From Balneolales bacterium ANBcel1 (GTDB taxonomy: Bacteria > Bacteroidota > Rhodothermia > Balneolales > Natronogracilivirgulaceae): a stretch of 64,000 bases of DNA. The position numbers were made by a program, and so were the translations under genes. The stretch is taken from contig JARULB010000003.1 of assembly GCA_029688905.1 (NCBI GenBank), positions 372,001-436,000 of the forward strand, read 5' to 3'. Shown here in pieces: positions 36,520 to 45,692 of the stretch (positions are counted from its first letter, which is position 1; each line of letters opens with the position of its first letter). Below the pieces are notes generated by a model. The model searched no databases. It was not told the origin of the DNA and worked only from the letters and a program-made list of their open reading frames with translations.

Positions 36520-38316
36520 ATGAATTTCGTTTGCAAATCACCCATGCGCTCAGCCCCACTCCTTGTATCCTTTGCTCTGTCGGCGACACTTTTTATGATG
36601 CTCCCCCCGGAACCGGTAAAAGGGTATGAAGCTGCCGCCATACCTGCCTCGGAACGAACGTTTGACACCAAGGGAAAGGAATCGGATCGGCCGGCTCATG
36701 CGGCACAAAAAGGACCGGGCCATGATGATCCTGTCAAATGTTTCACACCACATGTGATTCGGCACCAGGCGGATCCTGCGTCAACAGACCCTGAAGTACT
36801 TGCCAAAATGCAGGAGGTCCAAAATCTGCTAATTCCCGGAGAGCAGGAGTTTTTGTCGGAGTCCGGCCGCTTCCGGCTCTTGTATGTTACCGAAGGAACT
36901 CATGCTGTTCCGACAGAAGGCAGCAACGGGTCCGGTGTCCCGGATTACGTGGAGTGGGCCGCCGAATATGCCGATTACGCGTTTCGTAAACAGGTGGAAG
37001 AGTTGGGTTTTGTGGACCCCTCGGTGCATCAGGGCGTTGAGTGCGGTAGCAGGATTGGCGAGTGGCAGGATACCACCCTCTCCATCCGGTTTCGCTCTTT
37101 CGGGTTCTATGGACTCTTTTTCCCCAGTAGTCCGTTTGAAATTCAGGTTCACAATAACTTCAGGGGGTTTCCTCCCAATACCGATCCGGACGGACATGTT
37201 CACGGAGCGCTGAGAGCTACCATCGCGCATGAACTGAAGCACGTGATCCAGTATGCAACCAACTGCTTCCAGGGGGATGCGGGCAATCAGTCGTGGCTCG
37301 AAATGGACGCCACCATGATGGAGAATATCGTTTTTCCCCAGGTTAACGACTATTATAACTACATCACTTCCAACAGTTCGGTATTTCGCGCTCCGCACCA
37401 CGGAATTCCTTCCGAGAGTGTAGCAGATTCTTACGGGCATGTGACCTGGTCGCTGTTTTATGCCGAATACCTGACAATGGATTACTGGGCCGGCACCTGG
37501 GATGCCATCGCCGATGACCATTTTATACCCATGGCCGATGCGATGAAAAAAACGCTGCGGAAACCATCCGATGCCGCCAGTGACCGGGCATTTTCCTCAA
37601 AACTGGCAAGAAACCATCTATGGCATGCTACTGCGGGATCGCGACAGATTCCGGGATATGGATTCAGCGAAGCGGATGCATACCCCGATGCTTATATGGC
37701 GGAACAGGTTTATCCGATACCGGAACGATATAATGACTGGCTCGAGCTCCCTCCCCTTTCGGGTACGTACCGCATGCTTCGGCCCGGCCCGGGTCAAATC
37801 GGAGAAATCGACCTTCACTTTACCCATAACCACCATCAGGCAGCGGTCGGTATTGTGGGCTATCAAAGGGATGGCGGCGCCATGGAATGGATCGTGCCGG
37901 CTGCGGAAGGAAACGAAACACAGAGCGTGTCCCCTTTCACAACAGCCGATCTGGACTCTTTCATCGTTGTAATTGTCAACGCGGATCGCTCTGAGCCGCT
38001 GGATTATTCCATTGAGCTGAGTGTTCGCAGTGTTCCGGAAATTGCCACACTGGAACACAATTACCCCAATCCTTTTAGTACCTCACGGGGCGCTCCGCAC
38101 ACGCGGATTGTTTTCAGTGTGCCTGAGGATTCCAGGGTATCCATAACCATGTATGATGTGCTTGGAAGGAGAGTCAGGGTTATTCTGGATGAGGAAATGA
38201 AGGCGGGACGTCATGAGGTACCGGTGGATGCCGGCGGACTCCCATCCGGAGTCTATCTCTATCGTTTTCGCACAGAAGATGTACAACAAACAGGTAAAAT
38301 GACGTTGATACGGTAA
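36520..38316 (+). CDS. Secreted metalloprotease-like protein with type IX sorting domain
   Basis: 598 residues (590 if ATG 36544 is used). Signal peptide in the first 35 residues. The catalytic-looking block is ATIAHELKHVIQYATNCF near residue 237, an HExxH motif, followed by QSWLEMDATMMEN and NDYYNYI. This matches the family that NCBI calls MXAN_6640-type putative metalloproteases. The C-terminal 85 residues (HNYPNPFST, GVYLYRF, KMTLIR) form the beta-sandwich sorting module of the type IX system. A paralogue follows 127 bp downstream. Confidence 0.8.
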   Translation: MNFVCKSPMRSAPLLVSFALSATLFMMLPPEPVKGYEAAAIPASERTFDTKGKESDRPAHAAQKGPGHDDPVKCFTPHVIRHQADPASTDPEVLAKMQEVQNLLIPGEQEFLSESGRFRLLYVTEGTHAVPTEGSNGSGVPDYVEWAAEYADYAFRKQVEELGFVDPSVHQGVECGSRIGEWQDTTLSIRFRSFGFYGLFFPSSPFEIQVHNNFRGFPPNTDPDGHVHGALRATIAHELKHVIQYATNCFQGDAGNQSWLEMDATMMENIVFPQVNDYYNYITSNSSVFRAPHHGIPSESVADSYGHVTWSLFYAEYLTMDYWAGTWDAIADDHFIPMADAMKKTLRKPSDAASDRAFSSKLARNHLWHATAGSRQIPGYGFSEADAYPDAYMAEQVYPIPERYNDWLELPPLSGTYRMLRPGPGQIGEIDLHFTHNHHQAAVGIVGYQRDGGAMEWIVPAAEGNETQSVSPFTTADLDSFIVVIVNADRSEPLDYSIELSVRSVPEIATLEHNYPNPFSTSRGAPHTRIVFSVPEDSRVSITMYDVLGRRVRVILDEEMKAGRHEVPVDAGGLPSGVYLYRFRTEDVQQTGKMTLIR

Positions 38317-38443
38317 TGGGGAGTTTCGTTTGCACATTGATGGCGGCGGCCCCAACGACCTCAAACAGGGTGGTTTGCGGAGGAAGCAAAATCAGCAACC
38401 CCGAATACACCATTGTTACGATTCTTGCTGCTGAGATTGCACT

Positions 38444-40942
38444 ATGAGGAAAATAGGCGTTTTGCTTCTGGTGATGTTCGCATTGATGCGACCGGGCCTG
38501 CCCTCCGGTGAGGTTTACGGGCAGCACACCATCCGCTGTATGCTCCCCTATGAGGATATATCCGGAGCGTCGCGCGATCAACTTCCACCGCATACAAAAG
38601 CGTTACTGGCCGCATCTAAAACCAGCACAGACACGACAGGGCTCAAAAGCTATATTTCCGATTCGGGAATATTCCGGATTCTGTACACTACCGAAGGGCG
38701 CGATTCCGTGCCGGCGGTGTACACCCTGAACCCCGATGTGCCCGACCATGTGATACAGACCGCGCATTATGCCGATTCATCGTATCGCTATCAGGTGGAG
38801 ACACTGGGCTTTACCGACCCGACGGTGCGCCGGGTCAATGACTGCAGGGAATGGGGAGACGGAAGCCATCAGGATACCATGATCACCATCCGTTACAGTG
38901 ACTTCGGATTTTACGGGACCTTCAGCCGTGAAAGGCCCTTCGAAATTGTCGTTCACAGCAATTTCGACGGTTTTCCACCCAACGACTATCAGGACCACCG
39001 GCTCGGGGCGCTGAAGGCGACCATAGCCCATGAGTTCAAGCACGCCATTCAATACGCCACCAACTGTTTTCGCGGTGACGCGGGCAACACCTCCTGGCTG
39101 GAGATGGATGCCACCATGATGGAGAATATCGTCCACCCCGATGTAAATGATTACTATAACTACATTGATGAACCCTGGTCGCTGTTCCGGTCACCCGAGA
39201 GCACCGTGCCATCCTCGAGTGTCAGTCGCTCCTACAGCCATGTGACCTGGTCGCTGTTTTATGCCGAACACTATGGCATCTCATACTGGGTGGATGTGTG
39301 GGATCGCATCCGCGATAATCATTACCTCCCGTTTATCGAGGCGATGAGTGCCGAACTGGTGAATCGCGGTGATAATTTTGAATCGGCTCTGATTCGCAAC
39401 CATCTCTGGCACATGGCCCCCGCAGATTACACATCGGCCGCCGACATGCCGGGAGAACCAGATCCCGTTGTGTATTACGGCTTCTCCGAACAGGGGCGCT
39501 ATCCGGCAGCCGGCATGTATGCGCAATACACCAATCTGCCCGGTTTTCCGGATGATCCTGTGGAGATTCCCCCGAGAGCGGCCAGATACTTTGAGTTTCA
39601 GGCGGATGAAATCGGCGAAAAGGGTCAGGCTGCCCTGGCATTGTTTGAAGACCGCCCCGGAATCGGAATCGGCCTGCTGGCAAAAACCCTGAGCGGTGAC
39701 CTCATCGAGCTGATAATTCCTTCCTCAACGAATAATCCCCCAAAACACCGCTTGCCGCTTCAATGGGAGGAGCTGAGGTGGCTGGGCATGGTCGCCGTCA
39801 ACAGCAATCATCAGCTTCCGGTGAATAACCAGATTTTTGCCGGATCCGGGGATGCGATAGACGGCATTTGGGCCTACGGGGATCTTCTTCGAAACGGTTT
39901 GCCGACACATGATGACGCACAAAATATTCTGTCATACCCCGTCAACAACGCTTCACCATCGGCATTTCAGCGTTACATCGGCGATGTGAGCGGCAACGGG
40001 ACGCTCACCCCCTACGACGCATCGCTGCTGTTCCGCCATCTGGACGGCGACCTCCCGTCATTTCCGGCAGACAGCCGTGGCACGGGCAAGGCTCCATCAT
40101 GGGAAGCGTTCGGTAGTATCGATGCCAGCGGGAGTACCGTTTTTCCGGCTGCCAAACTGGATCCGGATTCGGGGCCGCGGGATACGGTTATCGTAGAATT
40201 GCGAACCAGGAGCAGTGTGGTGTTTGCCGATCATGATATGTCGCTCGTATTGTCGGTGTCGGGAGCATCCGATTCGTTGTGGTATTCCCTGTATCTGGAG
40301 CTGGATATTGATTATCCTGTCGGGTACGATGGCAGCAAGCCGGAAAACCTCGGGCTGCGGTTTCTGGATGATTTGGAAACAGCCAATGAGCCCGGACAGT
40401 CGGAAGGCTGGGAGTATTATTTTGATCAGAATACGCTCCGGCTGGCGTATGCCTCTTCGGTTCCGATGGGCTCCGGACCGGACTGGATTCTGGAAAACAC
40501 GCCGGATGACCTGCTTGTGCTGAACTGGAGGCCAAGCAATAGCGGGGACGTACATTTTTCCGTAGCCGACTTCCGACTGGATGAGCATGAGTATGTGGTG
40601 CACCACCCCGCTATGGATACCATCGTTGTTAGCGCACCGGTTGACGCCGGGCCGCCATCACACACCCCTGCAGCTTTTGAACTGAGCCAGAATTACCCCA
40701 ATCCGTTTAATCCTGAAACAAGGATCTCATTTACACTGCCGGAGCAGGTGCCGGTCAGGCTCGAAGTGTTTGACATTACCGGCCGGCTGGTAACCACCCT
40801 GCTGGATGAAGTAAGAGGCGAAGGGTACCATTCCGTTCGCTTTGATGCCGGAAATTATCACGCCCTAAGCAGCGGGGTCTATTTGTACCGAATTCAGGCC
40901 GGGGCATACCGTGAAACCAGGAAAATGACGCTTGTCAAATAG
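38444..40942 (+). CDS. Secreted metalloprotease-like protein with dockerin-like and cohesin-like modules and type IX sorting domain
   Basis: 832 residues, paralogue of the preceding gene. Signal peptide in the first 25 residues; HEFKH near residue 196 within ATIAHEFKHAIQYATNCFRG; the same DATMMEN and NDYYNYI blocks. Unlike its neighbour it has an added segment (about residues 510-730): a dockerin-like calcium loop DVSGNGTLTPYDASLLFRHL and a cohesin-like beta sandwich. The end NYPNPFNPETRI ... KMTLVK is the type IX sorting module. Tandem duplication with later domain gain or loss is the simple reading. Confidence 0.8.
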   Translation: MRKIGVLLLVMFALMRPGLPSGEVYGQHTIRCMLPYEDISGASRDQLPPHTKALLAASKTSTDTTGLKSYISDSGIFRILYTTEGRDSVPAVYTLNPDVPDHVIQTAHYADSSYRYQVETLGFTDPTVRRVNDCREWGDGSHQDTMITIRYSDFGFYGTFSRERPFEIVVHSNFDGFPPNDYQDHRLGALKATIAHEFKHAIQYATNCFRGDAGNTSWLEMDATMMENIVHPDVNDYYNYIDEPWSLFRSPESTVPSSSVSRSYSHVTWSLFYAEHYGISYWVDVWDRIRDNHYLPFIEAMSAELVNRGDNFESALIRNHLWHMAPADYTSAADMPGEPDPVVYYGFSEQGRYPAAGMYAQYTNLPGFPDDPVEIPPRAARYFEFQADEIGEKGQAALALFEDRPGIGIGLLAKTLSGDLIELIIPSSTNNPPKHRLPLQWEELRWLGMVAVNSNHQLPVNNQIFAGSGDAIDGIWAYGDLLRNGLPTHDDAQNILSYPVNNASPSAFQRYIGDVSGNGTLTPYDASLLFRHLDGDLPSFPADSRGTGKAPSWEAFGSIDASGSTVFPAAKLDPDSGPRDTVIVELRTRSSVVFADHDMSLVLSVSGASDSLWYSLYLELDIDYPVGYDGSKPENLGLRFLDDLETANEPGQSEGWEYYFDQNTLRLAYASSVPMGSGPDWILENTPDDLLVLNWRPSNSGDVHFSVADFRLDEHEYVVHHPAMDTIVVSAPVDAGPPSHTPAAFELSQNYPNPFNPETRISFTLPEQVPVRLEVFDITGRLVTTLLDEVRGEGYHSVRFDAGNYHALSSGVYLYRIQAGAYRETRKMTLVK

Positions 40943-41045
40943 TGCCAGATGGCTACAAAGGGGGCCTATCGTGGGCATGTGACCCAAACAAGGAATTATG
41001 AGACAAGGATCCACACGGTTTTAAGGACAACCGCTTGCTCTTCGT

Positions 41046-42353
41046 TTATCGCACCTGCAGTACCTTGACGGTAATGTAATCCGCCAGCATTGTACCGTTT
41101 TCTGTCAGGCGCAGGGGGTTTCCGGGGGCTATCAGCCCCTCATTTCGAAATTGCTTGATGATCTCCAGCTGGTTATCGGTGAGCTCATACCCGTAATTGC
41201 TTTTCAGCACATCAACCGAAATCCCTTCCGCCATCCTGAGGCCCATCATAACTCGCTCCTCAGCAAGGGTTTCAGGAGAAAGATTTTCAACAGTGGAGTC
41301 GGGTTTTCGACCGGTTGGATCCCTGTCCGCTGGCTGGCCGCCTGGTTGGGCCGGCGGGATATTCGTTTGATTGGAATCGGGGGAATGCCGTTCCGGTTCA
41401 TGCCAGGTATTTGATTCCCCGGATGCCGGTGATTGGGCGGCGGCGGATTGGGAGCGGGCCCATTTTTGGGAATAGGCGTGCAAATCCGGTGGATTATGGC
41501 GGCGTGTAGCTGTTTTGCCATCCGGGTCCCGGAAAAATGAGTGGGCGGCCGGCCCCAGTCCGAGATAATCGACATGCCGCCAATATGCGGTATTGTGCAC
41601 CGCTTCGTGACCAGGCACCGCATAATTGCTGACTTCATAGGGCTCAATTCCGCGAGACCGGAGTGTACGACGTATCAGCCGAGCCTGAATAGCGACATCA
41701 TCATCATCGGCGGGGATCAGTCGCCCCAGCTCCAGTTGTTTGCCAAGACGGGTTTTTGGTTCCAGGGTCAGCGAGTATGCCGAGATGTGAGGTGGTTTGT
41801 AGCCGAGGAGAACATCCAGGTCCTCTTCGAGCTGATGCACACTTTGTCCGGGACTGCCGTAAATCAGGTCCACGCTGAAGGTCTCGAAGCCGGCAGCCGC
41901 AACCAGTTCCAGAGCACGATGCGCCTGTGGGGCATTGTGCGCCCGGTGCATGAAGTGCAGTAGCTCCGGCTGAAAAGATTGGACCCCCATGCTCAGACGG
42001 GTCACCCCCAGCATTTTCAGATGCGACAGCCACCCGGCGTTGACATCCTCCGGGTTGACTTCCACGGTGAATTCCCGGAGTTGTGAAAGGTCGAACCGAT
42101 GATGCAATGTTTCCACAATGCGGTCGAACTGCGATGCATCAAGCCGGGAGGGGGTTCCGCCTCCGAAGTAGAGGGTCTGCAGTGGTTTGCCGAGGATAGA
42201 TTCCGGGATATCCGGATTCCGGCCGACACTGGAAATCTCGAATACAAGAGCATCAACAAAAGCAGGGATAAGCTGCTCGCGTGTGACAAAATAGAAGTCG
42301 CAGTACGAGCATGCCTGTCTGCAGAAGGGAATGTGAATATAGATACCGCTCAT
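41046..42353 (-). CDS. hemW: HemW-like radical SAM protein
   Basis: 435 residues. The radical SAM cluster motif CRQACSYC is at residues 11-18, followed by YFGGGTPS and the SMGVQSFQPELL block, as in HemW/oxygen-independent coproporphyrinogen oxidase-like proteins; HemW is thought to act as a haem chaperone. Residues about 298-358 are a low-complexity insert rich in Ser, Pro, Gln and Asn (AAAQSPASGES onward) not found in the usual 375-residue protein. The start at 42353 gives MSGIYIHIPF, the normal N-terminus. Confidence 0.88.
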   Translation of the reverse strand: MSGIYIHIPFCRQACSYCDFYFVTREQLIPAFVDALVFEISSVGRNPDIPESILGKPLQTLYFGGGTPSRLDASQFDRIVETLHHRFDLSQLREFTVEVNPEDVNAGWLSHLKMLGVTRLSMGVQSFQPELLHFMHRAHNAPQAHRALELVAAAGFETFSVDLIYGSPGQSVHQLEEDLDVLLGYKPPHISAYSLTLEPKTRLGKQLELGRLIPADDDDVAIQARLIRRTLRSRGIEPYEVSNYAVPGHEAVHNTAYWRHVDYLGLGPAAHSFFRDPDGKTATRRHNPPDLHAYSQKWARSQSAAAQSPASGESNTWHEPERHSPDSNQTNIPPAQPGGQPADRDPTGRKPDSTVENLSPETLAEERVMMGLRMAEGISVDVLKSNYGYELTDNQLEIIKQFRNEGLIAPGNPLRLTENGTMLADYITVKVLQVR

Positions 42354-42381
42354 TTGATGCGTGATGAAGGGTGATGAGCCG

Positions 42382-43299
42382 CTAATCGGCAATAGGCCGC
42401 CAGTAGGAACGAGCGACATGGGCGGCATTGCCCACCACAAACAGGAAAGCCTCCCCAAACAGGAACCAGAGTCGCGATGCCAGTGCAATGGTGGTGCCTT
42501 CGCCGACACTGAGTCCGAGCTGATTGAGGTAGATTACGATCATGGTTTCCCGGACACCAATGCCGCCGGGAGCAAAAAAGGCGATGACTCCAATGTTGGC
42601 GGCCAGAGGAAAACAGAGTCCGGTGAGCAGGGGTACATCATGAGGCACCAGCGCCTGGACCAGCAAATAGAAGCCGGCACCCCAAATGGCCCAGTTCAGC
42701 AAACTGTAGGGCACCACCCGCCGAATCATGTGCCAGTCCAGGGGAGTGATGTTTACCTCCCGTTTCATGACGCGCATCATCACCTTGTTCACAATATTGG
42801 GCAACATCGAACTGAATATGAACGGGGTGATACCAAGCCAGATAAGGGCGCCGGTAATGCCGCCGACAGAAAAGTTGCCGGCCAGATTGTAGCCGATCAG
42901 GCCCAGGAAAAACCCCACCCAGATGCTGATGATCTGTTCCTTGAAGGAGAGCAGGGAAAGCGGCCCCAGACTGTGGTCGCTGTGCTTTTCCACATAGGCG
43001 GAGCGTCCAAGCAAAACCCACAGGCGTCCCGGAATGTATTTTCCGAAAATGGAGAGACCGGCGCTGGCCATGATGGTCCGGTTTCGGATGTCACGGTACT
43101 CCGAGCCCAGAACTTTTCCCCAACAGACACTGTAAAGCAGAAATCCTGCCCACAGGAAGAGTACGGAATAGAGCAGATAGGCATGCGAATAGATCTTGGG
43201 CCTGACCAGATAGTCGGCATAGTACAAGCCGGCAAGCAAAAAGATCAACGATGTGTATATGATGATCTTGCTCAGGTGTTTGGAGAGAAACGTAGGCAA
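42382..43299 (-). CDS. UPF0104 / lysylphosphatidylglycerol-synthase-TM-like membrane protein
   Basis: 305 residues with about eight transmembrane segments. The block FGKYIPGRLWVLLGRSAY and the C-terminal FFAPGGIGVRETMIVIYL are characteristic of the flippase-like UPF0104 family related to the membrane domain of MprF. Proposed roles are in lipid or glycolipid movement; none is shown here. Only 28 bp separate it from hemW downstream on the same strand. Confidence 0.8.
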   Translation of the reverse strand: MPTFLSKHLSKIIIYTSLIFLLAGLYYADYLVRPKIYSHAYLLYSVLFLWAGFLLYSVCWGKVLGSEYRDIRNRTIMASAGLSIFGKYIPGRLWVLLGRSAYVEKHSDHSLGPLSLLSFKEQIISIWVGFFLGLIGYNLAGNFSVGGITGALIWLGITPFIFSSMLPNIVNKVMMRVMKREVNITPLDWHMIRRVVPYSLLNWAIWGAGFYLLVQALVPHDVPLLTGLCFPLAANIGVIAFFAPGGIGVRETMIVIYLNQLGLSVGEGTTIALASRLWFLFGEAFLFVVGNAAHVARSYWRPIAD

Positions 43300-43476
43300 A
43301 GCGGGATGGTTGAGTCGGACAGGTTCGCGGGTCGTTTGACAGAGAGTCCCTTCATGTGTGTAAGATGCGGATAATCCTGAATATTATAAACAGCAGGTTG
43401 GCCTGTGCCCGGGCAGTGTCGCCAACTCTTGCCGTCGGTTCATACCGCTTGGCGGAACGCCTCTTAACCGACACAA

Positions 43477-44019
43477 TCAGCGATCATAAAATGGATTTTT
43501 TTCATACGTATCCTTTTGCTGATAGGCGCGCATGTAGGTGACATAGTGGTCGGAATAGGTAACCAGGGAGGAGCGTTCTTCGTCGGTAAGCCTGCGGACC
43601 GGCCTGGCCGGCGATCCCATGCACAAATATCCGGAGGGCATGATTTTACCCGGCGGCACCAGGCTGCCGGCAGCAAGCATGCAGTCGGGCTCAATCACGG
43701 CATGGTCCAGTACAACGGATTGAATGCCGACAAGAACACGGTCGCCGATCGTGCAACCGTGGATGACCGCACTGTGTCCGACAGTCACCTGATCCCCGAT
43801 TCGCGTTGGTGCAGTGCGGTTGGTGACATGAATACAGGCGTTATCCTGGATATTGGTCCGTTGACCAATTTCTATATAATTCACATCGCCGCGAAGGGTC
43901 GCGTTAAACCAGACACTTGATTCGCTGCCAAGTGTCACATCCCCGATTATATCGGCACTTGGGGCAATAAAGCAGGATTCGTCGAAGTGCGGGCGGGCAT
44001 TCAGGAATTCGTAAATCAT
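43477..44019 (-). CDS. Gamma-carbonic-anhydrase-like left-handed beta-helix protein
   Basis: 180 residues of hexapeptide repeats forming a left-handed beta helix (ADIIGDVTLGSESSVWFNATLRGD). Candidate zinc histidines sit in CIHVTN and VGHSAVIHGC, the same positions as in gamma carbonic anhydrases. Many members of this branch have no proven anhydrase activity. It diverges from the M14 peptidase gene. Confidence 0.85.
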   Translation of the reverse strand: MIYEFLNARPHFDESCFIAPSADIIGDVTLGSESSVWFNATLRGDVNYIEIGQRTNIQDNACIHVTNRTAPTRIGDQVTVGHSAVIHGCTIGDRVLVGIQSVVLDHAVIEPDCMLAAGSLVPPGKIMPSGYLCMGSPARPVRRLTDEERSSLVTYSDHYVTYMRAYQQKDTYEKNPFYDR

Positions 44020-44126
44020 GGTTCAATGGACTCCGGTTCGGTTTGTCGTTACTGGTAATGTCGTTATAATCATGGACAGTTCTCAATCTAACGGTGTCGG
44101 CAGAAATATTCAGAAGTTGTTCAATT

Positions 44127-45149
44127 ATGCAGATGGAACGAAAAAAAATGCTATCGTCAGTCGATCCTGCCTTAATGTGGGAATACACGCAGTTTTTATC
44201 GGTACTAAAGAAAGAGGCCGGAGCGCATGAAAGCGTTATCGGAGAAAGCGAGCAGGGTAGGCCGATATACGGGTTTGAGCTGGGCCACGGTCCGATAACA
44301 ATTAGTTTGGTTGCCGGCGCTCATGCGGATGAACCTGTTGGCCCCAACACACTATACCGCCTGATATTGTCACTTTTGCAAAACCGGCAGGCGTTTGACG
44401 GATTGCTGTCCCGTTTCCGGTTTTTGGTGATTCCGCATGTGAATCCGGACGGAGATGCGGCAAACGCTTCCTGGATAAGGCACTGGCCGGACCCGGAACG
44501 GTTTTTTTCACTGGTTGAGCGGGAGCTTCCCGGCAGGGATATTGAGTTTGGTTACCCGGATATGCGGGTGGAAAACCGGGCGGCATCGGAGTTTTGGTGG
44601 AAAAGTGGTCCTGCGGATATCCATGTAAGCCTCCACGGCATGGCCGTATCGGAAGGATTTCTGCTGCTGGTCAACGACGCGTGGGAATCGAAAACCCGCG
44701 ATTGGCGCAACCGGTTTCGCTCGGAGATGGAGCAGCAGGGGCTGATGCCGCATGATCACGACCGCGCCGGCGATAAGGGCTTCAACTACATGGGGCCGGG
44801 CTTCTCTTCAACTCCAAAAGGATCTGCCATGAGGCAGTTCTTTTTGCAGAAAGAGGACACTGAAACAGCCGCCATGTTTCGTGACAGCTCCATGGAATTT
44901 CATCTCGGGCTCAACCCTTCCGTGTTTTGTCTGGTTACGGAGTTTCCCCTGTTTCTGCTGCCACACTCCGGCAATGACGGTATTCCAAAAAATTATCAGC
45001 TATTTCGGGAAGTCTGGAAAACCGGGGGAAGCATTGCGGAGGGGCGGTTTGATGTCCGGCCGATGGCTCTTGAGAAGGCCATGGACCTTCAGCTGTACAC
45101 GGTTTTATCAGCCGCAACATTTGTAGAGGAATTTTTTGCAGATGCATAA
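44127..45149 (+). CDS. M14-family zinc carboxypeptidase-like protein
   Basis: About 340 residues. GAHADEPVGPNTLY holds the H-x2-E zinc pair, HVNPDGDAAN follows as in M14 enzymes, and VSLHGM provides the third histidine region. A glutamate in FCLVTEFPLF is in position to be the catalytic one. The frame is open from GTG 44094; ATG 44127 or 44133 is more likely. It is related in fold to succinylglutamate desuccinylase/aspartoacylase. Substrate unknown. It lies upstream of the arg operon on the same strand but is separated by a long regulatory gap. Confidence 0.75.
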   Translation: MQMERKKMLSSVDPALMWEYTQFLSVLKKEAGAHESVIGESEQGRPIYGFELGHGPITISLVAGAHADEPVGPNTLYRLILSLLQNRQAFDGLLSRFRFLVIPHVNPDGDAANASWIRHWPDPERFFSLVERELPGRDIEFGYPDMRVENRAASEFWWKSGPADIHVSLHGMAVSEGFLLLVNDAWESKTRDWRNRFRSEMEQQGLMPHDHDRAGDKGFNYMGPGFSSTPKGSAMRQFFLQKEDTETAAMFRDSSMEFHLGLNPSVFCLVTEFPLFLLPHSGNDGIPKNYQLFREVWKTGGSIAEGRFDVRPMALEKAMDLQLYTVLSAATFVEEFFADA

Positions 45150-45473
45150 GGTGCCGTTTGAAGCCGAACCGAAGATATGTCCGGTGCCGGTACTAAAGCC
45201 GGCACGTTGAAAAGTCATGAGAGACTTTCTGAGATAAGGAACAGATCGCTCATGTGACCTGGAAGCTGCATGTAGCCCACATGGTTAGTCGCTCGATACA
45301 GCCCGATCCGCCACTCTGCAGAAACCGGGATATAAGCAAGTCATATCGAGCGATAGCGGAGCATCTGACCCCGGATTTCGGAATCTAATCCATCGATTAT
45401 GCATTAAGAAGTGTTAATACTTGCAGCGGATTGATTGACATTGTTACAGATTATTCGGTTCTTCCGTTTTCTT
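45150..45473. other. Gene-free stretch with inverted repeats upstream of the arg leader
   Basis: Just after the M14 gene, GTGCCGG/CCGGCAC (around 45185-45210) can form a stem without a T-run. Further on, CATGTG (45251-45256) pairs with CACATG (45278-45283), and TCGCTCGATA (45289-45298) is the exact inverse of TATCGAGCGA (45344-45353). No protein-coding sequence is evident. The promoter of the arg operon must be here; TTGACA at 45435-45440 is the best -35-like element, but no good partner follows. Confidence 0.4.
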
Positions 45474-45569
45474 ATGAAACTGAACATGACATACAATCTT
45501 TGCAATGATAGCCGCCGTCGCCGTTTTCGCCGTCGCCTGGAAAGAGATCTGTGCAAAGATTGTGTCTGA
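45474..45569 (+). CDS. Arginine-rich leader peptide of the arg operon
   Basis: A 31-codon ORF from ATG 45474 to TGA 45567-45569: MKLNMTYNLCNDSRRRRFRR and on through R-L-E-R to CV. Eight Arg codons occur, four in a row (codons 14-17), three more at 19-21 and one at 24. Runs of codons for the operon's own end product are the mark of a ribosome-mediated attenuator. The peptide lies just before an intrinsic terminator and upstream of argG. The first arm of the RNA stem (45493-45504) is codons 7-11, just before the Arg codons; the second (45552-45563) lies near the stop codon. No Shine-Dalgarno is clear. Confidence 0.85.
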   Translation: MKLNMTYNLCNDSRRRRFRRRLERDLCKDCV

Positions 45570-45610
45570 GAAATTTGTGTATTAAATAATTGAAAGGCAG
45601 AATCTTCGCA
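45493..45610 (+). promoter_or_regulatory. Alternative stems of the arginine attenuator
   Basis: Arm 1 ACAATCTTTGCA (45493-45504) is a perfect 12-base inverse of arm 2 TGCAAAGATTGT (45552-45563). Arm 2 can instead pair with AATCTTCGCA (45601-45610), nine of ten bases, which covers the terminator loop and the end of its left arm. A ribosome stalled at the first Arg codons would cover arm 1 and free arm 2 to block the terminator. A ribosome reaching the stop codon would cover arm 2 and let the terminator form. Pairings are seen in the sequence; the mechanism is inferred. Confidence 0.75.
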
Positions 45611-45628
45611 GGTTCTGCCTTTTTTTTT
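45596..45628 (+). terminator. Intrinsic terminator of the arg leader (attenuator)
   Basis: GGCAGAA (45596-45602) and TTCTGCC (45613-45619) form a 7-bp stem, extendable by A-T pairs, with a 10-base loop, followed by nine T (45620-45628). It is the only canonical intrinsic terminator I find in the window. It follows the Arg-rich leader by 26 bases and precedes argG by about 240. Confidence 0.9.
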
Positions 45629-45692
45629 GCCTATTTTTTATGTCGTTACAAGAAATATCCATGGCGAAGCAGGAGCTTTAATTAACAGCTGA

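Noticed and set aside
45505-45583. A second ORF in another frame (ATG in AATGATAGCC) rich in Ala and Val codons, MIAAVAVFAVAWKEICAKIV
   Set aside because: It overlaps the Arg-rich leader. The Ala/Val run is only the shifted reading of CGC/CGT codons, it runs past the second stem arm, and its codons do not fit the downstream arginine genes.
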